Below, one piece after another: positions 44,791 through 58,079 of a DNA stretch of 64,000 nucleotides. The notes below the pieces were generated by a model, which was not told the DNA's origin, searched no databases, and saw nothing but the letters and a program-made list of their open reading frames with translations. Within the stretch, counting starts at the first letter, position 1; each line of letters starts with the position of its first letter. This DNA comes from Distichodus sexfasciatus (lineage: Eukaryota; Chordata; Actinopteri; Characiformes; Distichodontidae). The position numbers were made by a program, and so were the translations under genes. The stretch spans positions 1 to 64,000 of the forward strand of contig JAVGVS010000111.1 of NCBI GenBank assembly GCA_032718565.1, given 5' to 3'.

Positions 44791-47049
44791 ATGCCTTGTG
44801 TTGAGACCCAGTATGGAGCTCTGCCTTATGAAAACAACTTCTTCAGTCCCGATCTCCTAAATTCTGACCTCTCCACCAAACTGGCCATGGACCTCAGCAG
44901 CCAAAGGGAGGCACTGTCCCCACCATCCTTACCTAGTATCAACACTCTGGTGGGTAGTCAAGCTGGAGAACTCGATACTTTTTCCTGCCAGTTCACGGCC
45001 TCTGTCTCAGCAAACCCAGGAATACTCGGTGACCTCCACAGCACCCTAGCTGAAAATTTGAGCCCCCACAGCCACCAGTCATCCTTTAAACTGGAAGACG
45101 TTCAGGTCTATGGCTGTTACCCAGGCACATTTGCCCCTTACCTGGATGAAACTGTTTCTTCCTGTGAATCAGACTACTACGGCAGCCCTCTTTCTGCTGC
45201 CGCCTCTCCCCCAACCCCAGGCTTCCAAAACCAGTCTGTCTCAGTCTGGGAACTCCCCTTCAGCCCCTATCCCTCTGGTCCTAGTTGTTGGATGTCGGAC
45301 GTCAATACTGTTGCCCAACAGCCATCGTTCTTTACATTTAACTCCCCAGTGGGGCAATCATCACCTGTCGGGGACCACCAACTGCAGCTTACTGAGGAGG
45401 ACCCTTTTGGCCATCCGTCCCATCTTCATCATGCATCTCCGCTGCACTTCCTGGAGGTCGACCCCAGGTGCTTGGACAGTCCTGTCCTGAAAGAGGAGAG
45501 AGCCGAGTCACGTTCCTCCCCAAAAGGACGGCACCACAATGAAGGGCACTGCGCAGTATGTGGGGACAATGCATCCTGTCAGCACTATGGAGTGCGCACC
45601 TGTGAAGGGTGTAAAGGATTTTTTAAGGTAAGCTGCTCATTATTCCTTCAAAATTGTTTGGTCTTGAGGCATTTTTATATTTTTGGGTTTATCCATATTT
45701 AATAAATTGCTTTCCTCATTCACAGCGCACTGTCCAGAAAAATGCTAAATACGTCTGCCTCGCCAATAAAGACTGCCCAGTCGACAAGCGGCGACGCAAC
45801 CGTTGTCAATTTTGCCGTTTCCAAAAGTGCCTTGCAGTGGGAATGGTCAAAGAAGGTACTGCAAATTTAATCACTGGCAAACATTATAATGCATTCCACA
45901 CCAATTGTATACATGGTAGTGAAGTAGTAAAACTGAGCTGCTATTTTCCCTACATTTGTAGTGGTGCGTACAGACAGCCTTAAAGGTAGAAGGGGACGTC
46001 TGCCATCGAAGCCTAAGAATGTTCCGGAAAATGTTTCTCCTGTGAATGTTGCTGCTTCTCTTGTACGAGCTCATATTGATTCGAACCCTGCAATGGGAAA
46101 ACTAGACTACTCTAAAGTAAGCAAACAAATTCTCTAACCAAGAAAATTGTTTAACTTATTACAAATAAAGTAACAAGGACTAAAAACACATTTTCTCTTA
46201 CCAATTTCTAGTACCAGGAAGATGTCACAGGCCAATCTGACAAGGAGGACGCTAATGACATCAAACTGTTTTATGACCTTCTCACTGGGACCATGGAGGT
46301 TATACGGAAGTGGGCTGAAGCAGTTCCAGGATTCAGCAGCTTCTGTCATGAGGACCAGGAACTTTTGCTTGAATCTGCGTTTGTAGAGCTCTTCATTCTC
46401 AGACTAGCCTACAGGTAAAAGTCTCTCTATTCTCAATTTATATCTTTTGCAAAAGAGTCATGACGGGAAATCTCATACTTGTGTCCTCTTCCCACTGACG
46501 TCCACCAGGTCAAACCCAGACGAGAACAAGTTGATATTCTGTAACGGTGTGGTGTTGCATCGATCACAATGTGTACGAGGATTTGGTGATTGGATTGACT
46601 CAATCATGGACTTCTCCCAGAGCCTTCATCGCATGAACTTGGATGTAACATCATTCTCCTGCTTGGCAGCTCTTGTTTTTATTACAGGTAAAACATTTGA
46701 AATAATATCTACATTCACTCTCTTATTATTGTTGGCTAAGGAGCTGGATTATAACTTTTTAATGTTCGCCTTCTTTCAAGATCGCCATGGTCTAAAGGAG
46801 TCGAAACGCGTGGAGGAGCTTCAGAACCGCTTGATCGCGTGCTTGAGAGAGCATGTCACCACTAGCAGCAGCAGCAGCACAGACCCCAGCAGACCTCAGC
46901 CCATCCTGTCTCGCTTGCTGGGAAAACTCCCAGAACTGAGGACTTTGTGTACCCAGGGCTTACAGCGTATTTTTTACCTGAAGTTGGAAGACCTGGTACC
47001 TCCACCCCCTATTGTAGAAAAAATCTTTATGGATACTCTTCCGTTCTGA
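44791..47049 (+). CDS. nr4a1: nr4a1, orphan nuclear receptor of the Nur77/NGFI-B group
   Basis: Coding exons 44791-45627, 45726-45855, 45962-46116, 46213-46414 (acceptor AG near 46211), 46509-46687 and 46781-47049. One base at the 46.2-kb acceptor is uncertain; with it the frame gives 590 residues (human 598). A long Pro/Ser-rich activation domain (1-253) starts MPCVETQYGALP and has KLEDVQVYGCYPG and SDYYGSP. The DNA-binding domain has zinc cysteines 254, 257, 271, 274 and 290, 296, 306, 309, with P-box CEGCKGFFK and the RRGRLPSK extension. The ligand-binding fold ends KIFMDTLPF. The YGCYPG motif and overall tail favour NR4A1 over NR4A2 and NR4A3. The family binds AAAGGTCA-type NBRE sites as a monomer and is ligand-independent, controlled mainly by rapid transcription. 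The intron 46688-46780 is 93 nt, stop-free and frame-preserving. Confidence 0.96.
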
Positions 47050-48246
47050 AAGACAAAAACTGAGCTCACATTCTGGAAATATGGAAATGGAATGAATGGA
47101 ATTGTGATGAAACAGGACTAGGAAGAGTAATATCGCATGACAGGCAGGCCATACACAGGAACGGAGAACAGGAAGGAAATACACTTGCCAAAAAATAAGA
47201 GGAAATAAATTAGAATTTTAATGTCATCTCAATAAGACTTTTCCCCCTGAGATGCTGTTTTTATGTCCATGAGACTGCTTTTGTTGCTTTTGTTCTTTGT
47301 TCTTGAACTCCTCTAAGGAAGGTACATCTTGCTTTCCTTCCAGTGTGTATCAACATTTTTTTTTTATGTTGGAACACAAAATTAGATGACATTTCATTTC
47401 AGTTCATTCACTTAAAACGTGTGTTTCTGTTCATTTTTGGTGTGAATTAATTGCTATGCAAGTATGTTTCTATATTCTGTGAATGCTAATAGGGTCAGAA
47501 TTTTAGTGTATGGAGATTTTTGTACAATGATATTTTGTTAACATGTATTAATTTTTCCAAAAAGCAAAAGTAAAAACCTTTTTTTAAACAAATGTTTCTT
47601 TAAATTATGTGGCAATGTTTGGAAGGTGTTTTATGAACATCAAACACTAAGTGTTATCAGAATAATGATTATTCACCAAAATAATGTTTAGGCTGGGCTA
47701 CAAATGACATTGCATAAACATTTTCTAAACCAAGGTTTCCTATTAACAGTGGTTGTTTTTCACAATTATGACTGACTGAAAATACATGTGAAAATTATTA
47801 TGCATAACAAACTCATACAAATAGTGTACTTGCAAAAAAGCCACATAAATACTAATGTATTCATTTTTTAATAATAAGCATTATAAATGATGTGATATGG
47901 GAAATAGACCTACTTGTCATATTCCATATAAGAAGTGAATATAACCAGCACATTTTTGTGGTGCACTAAATGATGTCGTGGATGGAGAAAAGAGCAGCTA
48001 TTAGCACCTCAGGTAGCATTCTTTTTTGGTTGTTTTGTATGTTTCTTGTACAAGTGTGTATAGAATATCTGAGTAATTGTTTACTGCACTCTATAGGCTA
48101 AGAAGTAAATTAGGCAGTAAATTAAGACGTAGTTTTAACTGAAAGTTGGTAAGATAATTAATCATTTGTAATTCTAAATGCAAAAACAATGACATTCAAT
48201 TGCCATTTACCAAAATGCTGCTTATAAGAATTAAAAATTAATTAAT
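47050..48246 (+). other. nr4a1 3' UTR and downstream DNA
   Basis: A first AATAAA is at 47204-47209, only 155 bases after the stop. An ATTAAA is near 48232. Whether the longer form is used is not decidable here. The sequence is AT-rich with no second gene. Confidence 0.6.
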
Positions 48247-49349
48247 TAGAGATGTAACCGATATGATATGTGGATCGGTATCGGTCCGATAACGGCTCAA
48301 ACGGCTGGATCGGGTATCGGTGACATCAGGCTGTTCTATGGAGCCGATTTGTAAGTGCGTGCACGCTTAATTCGTTATGCATGGTAAGTGGCACTGCGGG
48401 AGAGTAGAGCTGAAACAATTGTTCCAATAACTCGAATAATTCTATTACACAAAATGGTCGAGGCAGTTTTTCTAGAATCGAAGCTATGGTTAATTCATTT
48501 TACTTGCCAGAGCATGCTTCGCTTGTATTTCACACAGAGGCTTAATAGTGACGACGTTTTCAGTGGCGCGATCAAGTACAAGACTTGATCCCTCTGCATG
48601 TGAAAGTATGTGTGAGATGTTCCGTGCACTAAAACAGAAGTAAATGCATAAAAACGCATAAATGACATTTTTTGCGATGTTAACACGCACGCTGTGTTAA
48701 TGACCGCGCGCATGAGCGCCATTACTCGCTCAAAACGCTCCAGTTCGGTCAGAATGTCCCCTTTATTACAGACACAAACCATATTTTAGCTGATAAATAA
48801 CCACAATAACCAGCATTCTACTCACAATTCTGCCATTTATTTAGATTTTCTATTGTTTATTCTGGAACGCGCGCCCAGTGTGACCCGGCTCCGGGGCGCG
48901 CACAGAGGATTCTGGGAAAAGTAGTTCTCTGCAAAAGCAGCTCATTTTATAGGCCAAATTGGTTCAAAACGACAAACTTTCATCAAAATGATCAATTTCA
49001 TTTTCAATTGATCAATTTTTTTTTTTCAATTTTATAATGTTATAGTGTAATCAATAAGAAAGAAGAAATATTTATATGTCTAAACGAACAATTGTTGAGA
49101 ACAAATAATTTAGCATATACGTGTGTGTGTGTAATTATGATCTTGTTTTAGTTAGGAAAACAGTATTTAAATCAAGCATTTCCTTAAGCATAACAGTAAT
49201 CTCAGTCATGTAATCAGACATTTTGGAGCATTATTTTATGTTTAAAAAAAGACTGACTGTATCGGATTTGTATCAGTATTGGCAGATATCCAAATTTACA
49301 ATATTGGTCACGGTATCGGACATAAAAAAGTGGTATCGCCCCATCTCTA
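48247..49349. mobile_element. hAT-like family B element, most complete copy
   Basis: The ends TAGAGATGTAACCGAT and CGCCCCATCTCTA are an imperfect inverted pair. Flanks TAATTAAT and ATAGTAAT match at 5 of 8. Subterminal regions are rich in GGTATCGG / CCGATAACGG words. The interior shares GCTGATAAATAACCACAATA and TTCTACTCACA with 3505-3905 and 5085-6025. It is 1103 bp with no transposase frame. Confidence 0.72.
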
Positions 49350-51168
49350 ATAGTAATAATATGTACACACAGTATGTGTGTGAGTTCTGGAATGCTTACA
49401 AGTCATACTATCTATCCAAACACTCATACACTAGATAATTACAGCAAAAGACTTACCAGCATTTCTACATTGCAGAACCACATGTGCAACATGATGCCAA
49501 ATGAAAGGTCCGTTACTTAAGGTGGGTCAGACATACTACAGACATTGTTACGTTTAAAGTTTTTCATCTGCCTTTTTGAGTGCTTGGACACAACATATCC
49601 AACACCACATAATTGCACTACTCCAAATTTCTTATGTAATGTGTCTGCATGATGTACAAGATGAGCCCAACGCAAAACTAGCACCAGTCATCATGGTGTT
49701 ATCCATATTTCTTTTTTGATCTTTGGCAAGCACAATGGAAAAACAAGAGCTTGGACACAGGCAGTTATCCGAGCATGTGTGCAGTAGACTATCCCCTTAC
49801 TCATGTGCACAGGCGCCTAGTTTGGAGCACTGTGGCTCTTCTACATTTCAACCATTTTAATGGGGCTGAATAAGTGATCCAGCAAAGCCAGTGTTCCTAT
49901 CATCAAGACCAGACCCGAAAAGCAGCATTACAGTACAGAGAGACGCAAAATAAACTTCCAAGTAGTGTCTGCTTGCATTGCAAAGTATCTTTGACTAGGG
50001 CGGCAATTGAGGAAACACATACTAGACAGTCACGGTTTTACAGTTTGCCCTGCAACAGTTTACTGGACTATGGTTCTGCAGTAATCTGCAGTTTAGTTTA
50101 AAGAGCGGTGCACAATGGCACACAGTACATACTTTTAGGTTTAGACTGCAACATGCATATCTTCAATGCCTAAGCTATTTACGTTCACATGGAACGTTCT
50201 GTTAAAAATATTTTTCATTGTAAATTCTATCCAATTTATCCGCATATAGCTTATTATTTCATTATTCATTTCATCCATACAGGCCCATTCACACTAACAC
50301 CCTGTGAAGTAGTGCATGGGCATTCTTTCAAACCACATATAAATTCAGCTGCGGTAGATCCATGACAATGCGTGCCTGAGTGAGAATCACCTGTTTATGT
50401 ACGTTAAAAAAGTACGTCCTACACATACACTGTCATTCAGTTATACAGATGCTTCGATTTATGTGGGTGTATATTTGTCCATGTCATGTGCATGCTGCTG
50501 TAGTTCATCTGACACTTCAAGTGTGCATAACTCTTTGTGAGTGTGTGTGCTTTGCATTAGGTGTGTACTTTCGCACTCTTTAATACGTGCACACATGCAC
50601 GCATTGTGTGCTTGCTCGCTTTGGCCGTGCCGTAGAAGCCAGTAGGCAAGTGGAAGGCGAGTGGAAAACCCTCTGGCCGGATGGATATTTTTAGACCTGG
50701 CCATTGTCATAGCCTGGAGCCCTCTGTAATTTGAGCAGGCCTCCCACTGAGCCGTTGACAAATGAGTTGGCACGCACCTGCCCCCATACTGACTACCTGA
50801 CCAGAGGATGCATGCTACAGCCAGCAGGCTATCCGTTTACTTGTGCTTTCCCTAGCCAGGGGAGCAAACTTATAAAGGCAAGACGTGTTACTCAAGAGAC
50901 ACCAGATGACTTGTGAACACTTTTTTCAAGCACTGTGAGGTGTTAATGGAAGCAGTTAGGAACTTTTTCCCCCTTCAGTCTTCTGTAGCAACAGTACTAC
51001 TGTAGATCTCTTCACGTGATGGTTCCCATTTCAACATTCAAGTCACGTCATGGGACATACATCTATGTTTTAATCCTATAGGAGATAATGTTACCCTCTT
51101 GTTGTCTCAGACCTTTCCTCATGGCATAATTAAGATGGCACTCTTCTTTACACATGCTATTACTCTTG

Positions 51169-51209
<41 letters not shown>

Positions 51210-52147
51210 CCTGCCATGTGAACAGAGAATATGAGAATGTTAACATTTATAAGGCTGTGATGAGGGAGCTTAGGTTTCACAAACCAGTCATGCAGGCCCC
51301 TTGATGTCAAGCAAACACTGACGATCAAGCTTATGATGAGAAGAGATGTCAAGATTATCCTACCTTAAAACTTCATACAAATTCAGCCAGTCTCTTCGAG
51401 CTTTGTACAGTGAGCACTGTAATTCTGTCAATTTGTATGTAGGACCTTGCACCTCTGATATATGTGTCGCGGGACGGGAAGTGCACAGCTAATTTTGGAT
51501 AGATGGCGTGTGTGGCCTCACGCGCTCAAGTCAGTGGGTTCTGAGACTTGGGATGTTTTGCACCATGCAAACTTGATATTTCAGTTACGAAAGCTTACAT
51601 GAGATGATTCAGCTATATTGGCCAGGGGTAATCACAAAAAAGTGCCCAGGAAAATGATCCAGAACCGCAGAAAGATAGAACAGTGTCATAACGAGACAGT
51701 TTGGCCTAAAAACGTTTAACCCACATTGTCATGTTCTTGGAAAGTTACAGCTCATTCAAAGCACATCTGTGTGACACAAAATAATTAGCTGTTTTTTTGG
51801 TGGGAGAAAGCTGATGAAATGCTAACAGTACAGTATTACACAGAAAACTGTCCAAAATTATGCACATGAAAATGTGGTTAAATATGTGTTAGGCAGATTT
51901 AATAGTTGAATTTTTTTTTTTATGTAAGTTAACAATGTCCAAAATTAGATATTTGATCTTCTATTCAAATTAATGGCCTTGTTCAGGGGCTACTGCCGTA
52001 GAAACCTCTAAATTAGAATTGTTGTTGGTTTGTAGACCAAAATCCTGCTATGCCTCCAACACCCAATATATAAGTTTTATTGAGAAGAGATTCAGAGATT
52101 GTTTCTAAAACTTTACAGTTGCTGCGTTTGTCACACAGCGAACCTTT

Positions 52148-52230
<83 letters not shown>

Positions 52231-53268
52231 TATAGAAATCTGATTATAAAATTATAAAACTTTAACATAAAAAACAGAATACTCTCTGACCCATGCAATA
52301 TAAAACCAGGCTGGTAGTACTGGTAGTACACACCTGTAACTGTATAAACTGATGCCTAGACAGCCGTACTCTAGAGCTCATAGTCAAAGATATAATTGAT
52401 GCACTGGTCAAATGTCAGTGTGTTATGAAGGTCTAAGGGATTATACACATATATAGTCTATATGTAGTCTTTATATAGTCTGCCTAGAAGTCTTTCAAAG
52501 CTTTGCACGATCATCAATTCACAGATCCCTCAACATTAAATCAGTGATCTCTATTATGGTCAAAATGCTCATTATACAGGGTTTCTTGTATGAAGTTATT
52601 TAACTGTATTAACTATACAGTGTTGATTACAGCATTGTCAACTATAGTCTTCAGTGAACAGTACTTATTTCATAAGCTCAGCAAATATCATATATATATC
52701 AAGGACAAATTTTCTTGCGTCAGGGAAAGGTCAAAGGGTAAGAAGTGAGGTTATCCAAAAGCTGTACTCATCTGATCAGATCTTAAGATAGGCTTAAGCC
52801 AGTGACTTTTATGGTGAACATGTCTGTCATAATTTATGGATGTCATGTATGAAAATAATATGCCTTTAAAAGAAAATATTGGCAAATGATGTAATTTGTA
52901 AAATTATTTGTAACTGCATATTCTGTATTAAGTCTGTTCAGGAATGTCCTTCATTCACATATATGGCACGTTTCTCCTTGAAATATTTTGGACCCTTAAA
53001 CTGGTCACATCAACCGATCCCATGGTTGGACAGAACATGGTGTTCCTACAAGGGCTCATGTTTTATCTTTCAGACTTGGCGGTGGGATTGGTGGGTTGGT
53101 AGGGAGACTGGGACAGTATTAGCCTCATCTAACTTACATAAATAGATCCCATCACAAGAAATCAATAATGCCATCTACCAGTCCTGGAGAGAGGTAAAAT
53201 GCCAAGGCAGCACAGCCCAGGTTTTTAGTCTACTTATGATACTTCCATATATTATGTGTAACTCTATA
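49350..53268. other. Gene-free stretch downstream of nr4a1
   Basis: No exon was recognised. Microsatellites are (CT)n(CA)n at 51168-51209 and (TG)n(AG)n at 52149-52226. The 50620-50780 segment is less AT-rich and contains a MEF2-like GATATTTTTAGAC; it could be a conserved element, but there is nothing to compare it with. Confidence 0.5.
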
Positions 53269-54743
53269 CAGTGGGGAATTAGTATTTATCGTAGGTACAC
53301 CTCAACTGTGAGAGACAGATTCTGAAACACAAAAATCCAGAAAATCACATTGTATGATTTTTAAATAATTAATTTGCATTTTATTGCATGAAATAAGTAT
53401 TTGATAACCTACCAACCAGCAAGTATTCTGGCTCTCGCAGACCCTGTTAGTTTGTCTTTAAGAAGCCCTCCTATCCTCCACTCATTACCTGTATTAATTG
53501 CACCTGTTTGAACTCATTACCTGTATAAAAGACACCTGTCCACACACTCAATCAATCAGACTCCAACCTCTCCACTATGGGCAAGACCAAAGAGCTGTCT
53601 AAGAACACCAGGGACAAAATTGCAGACCTGCAGAAGGCTGGGATGGGCTACAGGACAATAGGCAAACAACTTGGTGAGAAGGCAACAACTGTTGGCGCAA
53701 TTATTATAAAATGAAAGAAACTCAAGATGACCGTCAATCTCCCTCGGATCATGAGAAAGGTGAGGGATCAGCCCAGAACTACACGGGAGGACCTGGTCAA
53801 TGACCTGAAGAGAGCTGGGACCACAGTCTCAAAGGTTACCATTAGTAACACACTACGCCACCATGGATTAAAATCCTGCAGCATGCACACGGTCCCCCTG
53901 CTCAAGCCAGCACATGTCCAGGCCTGTCTGAAGTTTGCCAAAGACCCTCTGGATGATCCAGAGGAGGCATGGGAGAAGGTCATTTGGTCAGATGAGACCA
54001 AAATAGAACTTTTCAGTATAAACTCCACTTGCTGTGTTTGGAGGAAGAAGAAGGATGAGTGCAATCCCAAGAACACCATCCCAACCGTGAAGCATATGGG
54101 TGGAAACATCATGCTTTGGGGGTGCAGGACGACTGCACCGTATTGAGGAGAGAATGGATGGGGCCATGTATCGTGAGATTTTGGGCAACAACCTCCTTCC
54201 CTCAGTAAGAGCATTGAAGATAGGTCGTGGCTGGGTCTTCCAGCATGACAATGATCTGAAACACACAGCCAGGGCAACTAAGGAGTGGCTCCGTAAGAAG
54301 CATTTCAAGGTCCTGGAGTCTCCAGACCTGAACCCAATCGAAAATCTATGGAGGGAGTTGAAACTCCATGTTGCCTAGTGACAGCCCTGAAACCTGAAAG
54401 ATCTGGAGAAGATCTGTATGGAGGAGTGGACCAAAATCCCTGCTGTAGTGTGTGCAATCCTGGTCAAGAACTACAGGAAACGTCTGACCTCTGTAATTTG
54501 TAAACAAAGGTTTCTGTATCAAATATTAAGTTCTATTTTTCTATTGTATCAAATACTTATTTCATGCAATAAAAAGCAAATTAATTATTTAAAAATCATA
54601 CAATGTGATTTTCTAGATTTTTGTTTTAGATTGTCTCTCACAGTTGAGATGTACCTACGATGAAAATTACAGATCTCTCCATTCTTTGTAAGTGGGAAAA
54701 CTTGAAAAATCGGCAGTGTATCAAATACTTATTTTCCCCTCTG
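53269..54743 (+). mobile_element. Tc1-like transposon, second family
   Basis: TA flanks both ends (53267-53268, 54744-54745). The left end is CAGTGGGGAATTAGTATTT and the right end CAAATACTTATTTTCCCCTCTG, imperfect inverted repeats with further inner inverted pairs (GTACACCTCAACTGTGAGAGA against TCTCTCACAGTTGAGATGTAC). It is 1475 bp and carries a broken transposase. Confidence 0.92.
53577..54530 (+). pseudogene. Broken Tc1 transposase
   Basis: The start MGKTKELSKNTRDKIADLQK and the helix-turn-helix MGYRTIGKQLG are typical. A TGA at 53712 replaces an expected tryptophan codon (IIIK*KK). The first acidic residue is in VIWSDETKIELF, the second in VFQHDNDLKHTA, the third in PDLNPIENLWRELK. A small deletion after IMLWGC shifts the frame, and a stop follows KLHVA at 54378. 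The end is KNYRKRLTSVICKQRF. All three catalytic acids remain, but the chain is interrupted at least three times. Confidence 0.93.
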
Positions 54744-54745
54744 TA

Positions 54746-55189
54746 CAAGGGACCAATCAGGCTTTTTAGGCCATAGTATGATTTGTAGGAATAAACGTGT
54801 ATTTTATTTCCTTTTGAGCATTTTAACCGCCTAAAAGGTAAAGGCAGAAAACACCTTTCACATTTGCCCATCTTTTAGAGGAAAAGGGTTGAGTGAGTGC
54901 AAAAAATATCCCTCTGCACATGAAAGTGTGGTGATGCTAAGACAATGGAAAGCTATGGTTGCCCAGGTCACATAATTTCAAATGCACATCTCATCTCATC
55001 TTATCATTGGGCAGCAGAGATACAATGAAACAGACAGTGCAAACATTATGAATGCAAAATATACAATTAATACACAGGTTATGCGGTGTATGCATTGAAA
55101 AAAAAAATGATAAAAGATTACACTTCTCTATTCTTATTGAGTTTCACCAAAATAACTGCGAAAGTAGGACTTGGATTCTAAATACATAT
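54746..55189. other. Gene-free stretch with a dispersed repeat scrap
   Basis: ATGAAACAGACAGTGCAAAC and the following AATGCAAAATATACAATTAA (about 55025-55090) recur in similar order at about 57475-57560. No gene. Confidence 0.5.
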
Positions 55190-55530
55190 ACATTCATTCA
55201 TGCATTTTCCGAACCGCTAAATACCAATCGGGGACTCCCGGGAACTTACGGGCGCAAGACGGGGACCAAACCTGGGCAGGCGCCAACACACCGCAGGGCA
55301 CACACACACACTCACACAATCACACTCACGTTCACACCTTACGATGCCAGTTTAGAGTTGCCAATTAACCTATAGTGCATGCCTTTGGACTGTGGTTGGA
55401 AACCGGAGCACCCGGAGGAAACCCACGCAAACACAGGGAGAGCACGCAAACTCCACACAAGCACTCTACAAGTACTCTACATCCGTCCGCGGGGTTCGAA
55501 CCGAGAACCTTCTACGCGCGGTACTGATCA
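55190..55530 (-). repeat. tRNA-derived SINE, near full length
   Basis: On the minus strand a tRNA-like head (GATCAGTACCGCGCG, then B-box GGTTCGAACCCC) is followed by GTGTGGAGTTTGCGTGCTCT, GTTTCCTCCGGGTG and GGGTTTCCTC-type words, ending in an ATGAATGAATG tail. This is a very common fish SINE. Confidence 0.8.
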
Positions 55531-56253
55531 CTGAAAAACTATTAGTAATGCCTTACATCACTACGTTACAACACAAGTAATACGTTAATTTAATTGCGTT
55601 ACCTTTACTCCAAACACTGCTCTCAAGTTCCATGCTCACAATGCAAAACTCGAACCTCGAAGAGTCACATGATTAGTGAAAAACGCACCATTAGAATGTG
55701 ATACTACTGTACATATCCATATATTTCTTTTATTTTAAACCAGATTTGCTCAGTTTTTAAAAAACAATAATAGCTTTTTAGGAGAAAATCACATCGTTTA
55801 AAGCTTATTTGAATTCTTGGCCGGACTGTGTTGTTGCTGACGCACAGCGCCATCTATTGACCAATGCCTACACCGACAGCTAATGGTCCTATGTAATGGA
55901 TCTACATGCCTGACTACTGGGGTCGATTTACTGCGACTACGATTTTCACATTATATAAACAGAACACAAAACTAGATAGAGAATTTAAATATTAAACAAA
56001 CATAATCTAAAAATGTCTATAATGTGCCCTGTTATGAGCCCCAAACTTTAAAAAAAGCAAGGAAGACATAGACAAACTGATTTACATGTAATGGTTATGC
56101 CCTAGCTATGTCCTAGAAATTCAGGAGGGAGATATTTCGAACTCTCTCTCAAATCCCAGAATGAGTGACTGACCCCAACCCTTTGACTGCTCTATCTGTG
56201 AACTCTAAACTGTGGCGTTTACATCTGACAGCTGCCAAGCACAATGTCTAGTC
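55531..56253. other. Gene-free stretch
   Basis: AT-rich DNA with a GTAATGCCTTACATCACTAC scrap of a dispersed repeat. Nothing else recognised. Confidence 0.5.
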
Positions 56254-56590
56254 CAGGGGTGGGTAATTAATTTTCCAAAGGGACCACATGACAAATTTGA
56301 ATTGACATGGAGGGCTGAACCAACAGACTGTAATCAACTCTGCTCAGCTGAACTTCATTTAAAAAACAGACAATTGTCTAGTTTTGATTAGCTCCTACTG
56401 TTCATACTAGATGTTATGGTTAAGCTATGAATGTGAGCAGGACATATTATATCTTCATGTAATATTATTTTTGACAATGCATTCTTTTAACAACAAAAGC
56501 AATGTTAAAATAATATGTACGTTTTTGCTTTTTTCACCTTCAAAATAAATGCAATGCAGTTGAATGGTGTGTATAAATGGTTGAAATTGA
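56254..56590 (+). mobile_element. hAT element left portion, right end missing
   Basis: Starts CAGGGGTGGGTAATTAATTT, an hAT terminus, and is about 80% similar by eye to 58083-58375 (shared GACAATTGTCTAGTTTTGAT and TTCACCTTCAAAATAAA). The right end is lost. Confidence 0.75.
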
Positions 56591-56934
56591 CATTTACACT
56601 GAGCGTGCAAGAGGTAGAGTTATAATAGACAGATACTATATCCGGATTATTTAGGTCTGGTCTAGTCATTCACCTCCGTGGTCCCTTTACCATTTACTTG
56701 TAGTTTTACATGTGTATCTTTTATCTTTTATCTTATATCATACAATGTTACTTTGCCTTAAATTGAGTTGCTGTACATCCTTGATAATTAGTTTAACAGA
56801 AATAAGGTATTTGTGTGTGTAAGTGTTGTTATAAGGAAACAAACTAATGTACATCTTTGCCTGTGCACCTATGTTCCGAATTTAATCATACCACTAAAAA
56901 AGATGTTTAAAAAAAGAAAACAAATAAATGTTCC

Positions 56935-56935
<1 letters not shown>

Positions 56936-56969
<34 letters not shown>
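56936..56969. repeat. AAT microsatellite
   Basis: About eleven uninterrupted AAT units. Confidence 0.92.
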
Positions 56970-56972
<3 letters not shown>

Positions 56973-58079
56973 TGCAATAATGTACAATAATTTTCACAAT
57001 TTACAAAAGAGCAGTGAATGAGAAAAACAATTAATTGAACTAAAGCGTGCTACCTACAAACGGTTGGCAGGGGGAGACATAGTACTGTCTTGATTTGTTA
57101 TCTGCTTTACCATCAATTGAGTACTTTTCTGTTCCTCTGTGTTCAGTCGTCAGTTCTATTTAGCCTTTGTACCCACACTAAGCAGAACGTCTAGTGTTTG
57201 GTGGGGACAGATTGTGGATATGGATGCTGTACACACAGGTGTGTTAAAAACAATGGGTCTAGGTCATCATGTCTTTTATTTACCCATTTTGCCAAAAGAC
57301 CAATCACAGTCATACCATCAGCAAAAGTGATATGATTTAAGCTTTACATTGTAAGTATAGTCCTTCTATTAATGCATATACATAGTTCTTTATTCACATT
57401 AGAATCTTTTTTAATCTTGTACGTTAAAATCGTACTAGGGATTTGCCTCCTGTACAGACAGACAGTACAACAGACAGTACAAATATTATGAAACAGACTA
57501 TACAATGCAAAATATACAATACAATGTATAATTAATGTACATGTTATGCAGGGTATGTATTGAAAACCCTCCACAAATATGATAAAACTGTATATGATAT
57601 CTAAACATTGGCACTTTGATGCAGGTGCATGCTCATCCAGTGCTGAGTGAAAGTAGACCAATGTGGGTGTGGGTGAAAATGGTTCTGGCTAACTAATCAA
57701 ATTATGCAACACTTGAGATTAAAGAAATCACTCGTTGCACCTTCCCTTTTGTTAACATTCCCTAGTTCTGCATACTCCTATGAATAGCAAAGCAGCAAAC
57801 CAAACTAATGATATTAAAGGAGCCAAAGGAACTAAAAGTATGCCATAATGCTACAGTGAAACGGAAACCTCAAAAAGGGAAGGGTTTTGCAACTGGTGAC
57901 TGCAGACCATGTATCTCTTCTTCCTTACTGATATTCTTCTAGTTTTGCATTTTGCTGCTTCCCTTGTCATTATCGATAGCATGAAGGTTTCATAAGTAGT
58001 CCAGATCCTCCAGGATGCCACCCACACATTTGCAAGAAGGCACACATGCATGTAGCATGTCTACCAGCCCAGTCTACAG

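Noticed and set aside
45110..45490. 126-residue overlapping frame in nr4a1
   Set aside because: It is a shifted-frame shadow of the Pro/Ser-rich nr4a1 activation domain.
46447..47049. 200-residue single frame as a separate gene
   Set aside because: It is two nr4a1 exons joined by a stop-free 93-nt intron; the flanks have proper splice sites and family homology.
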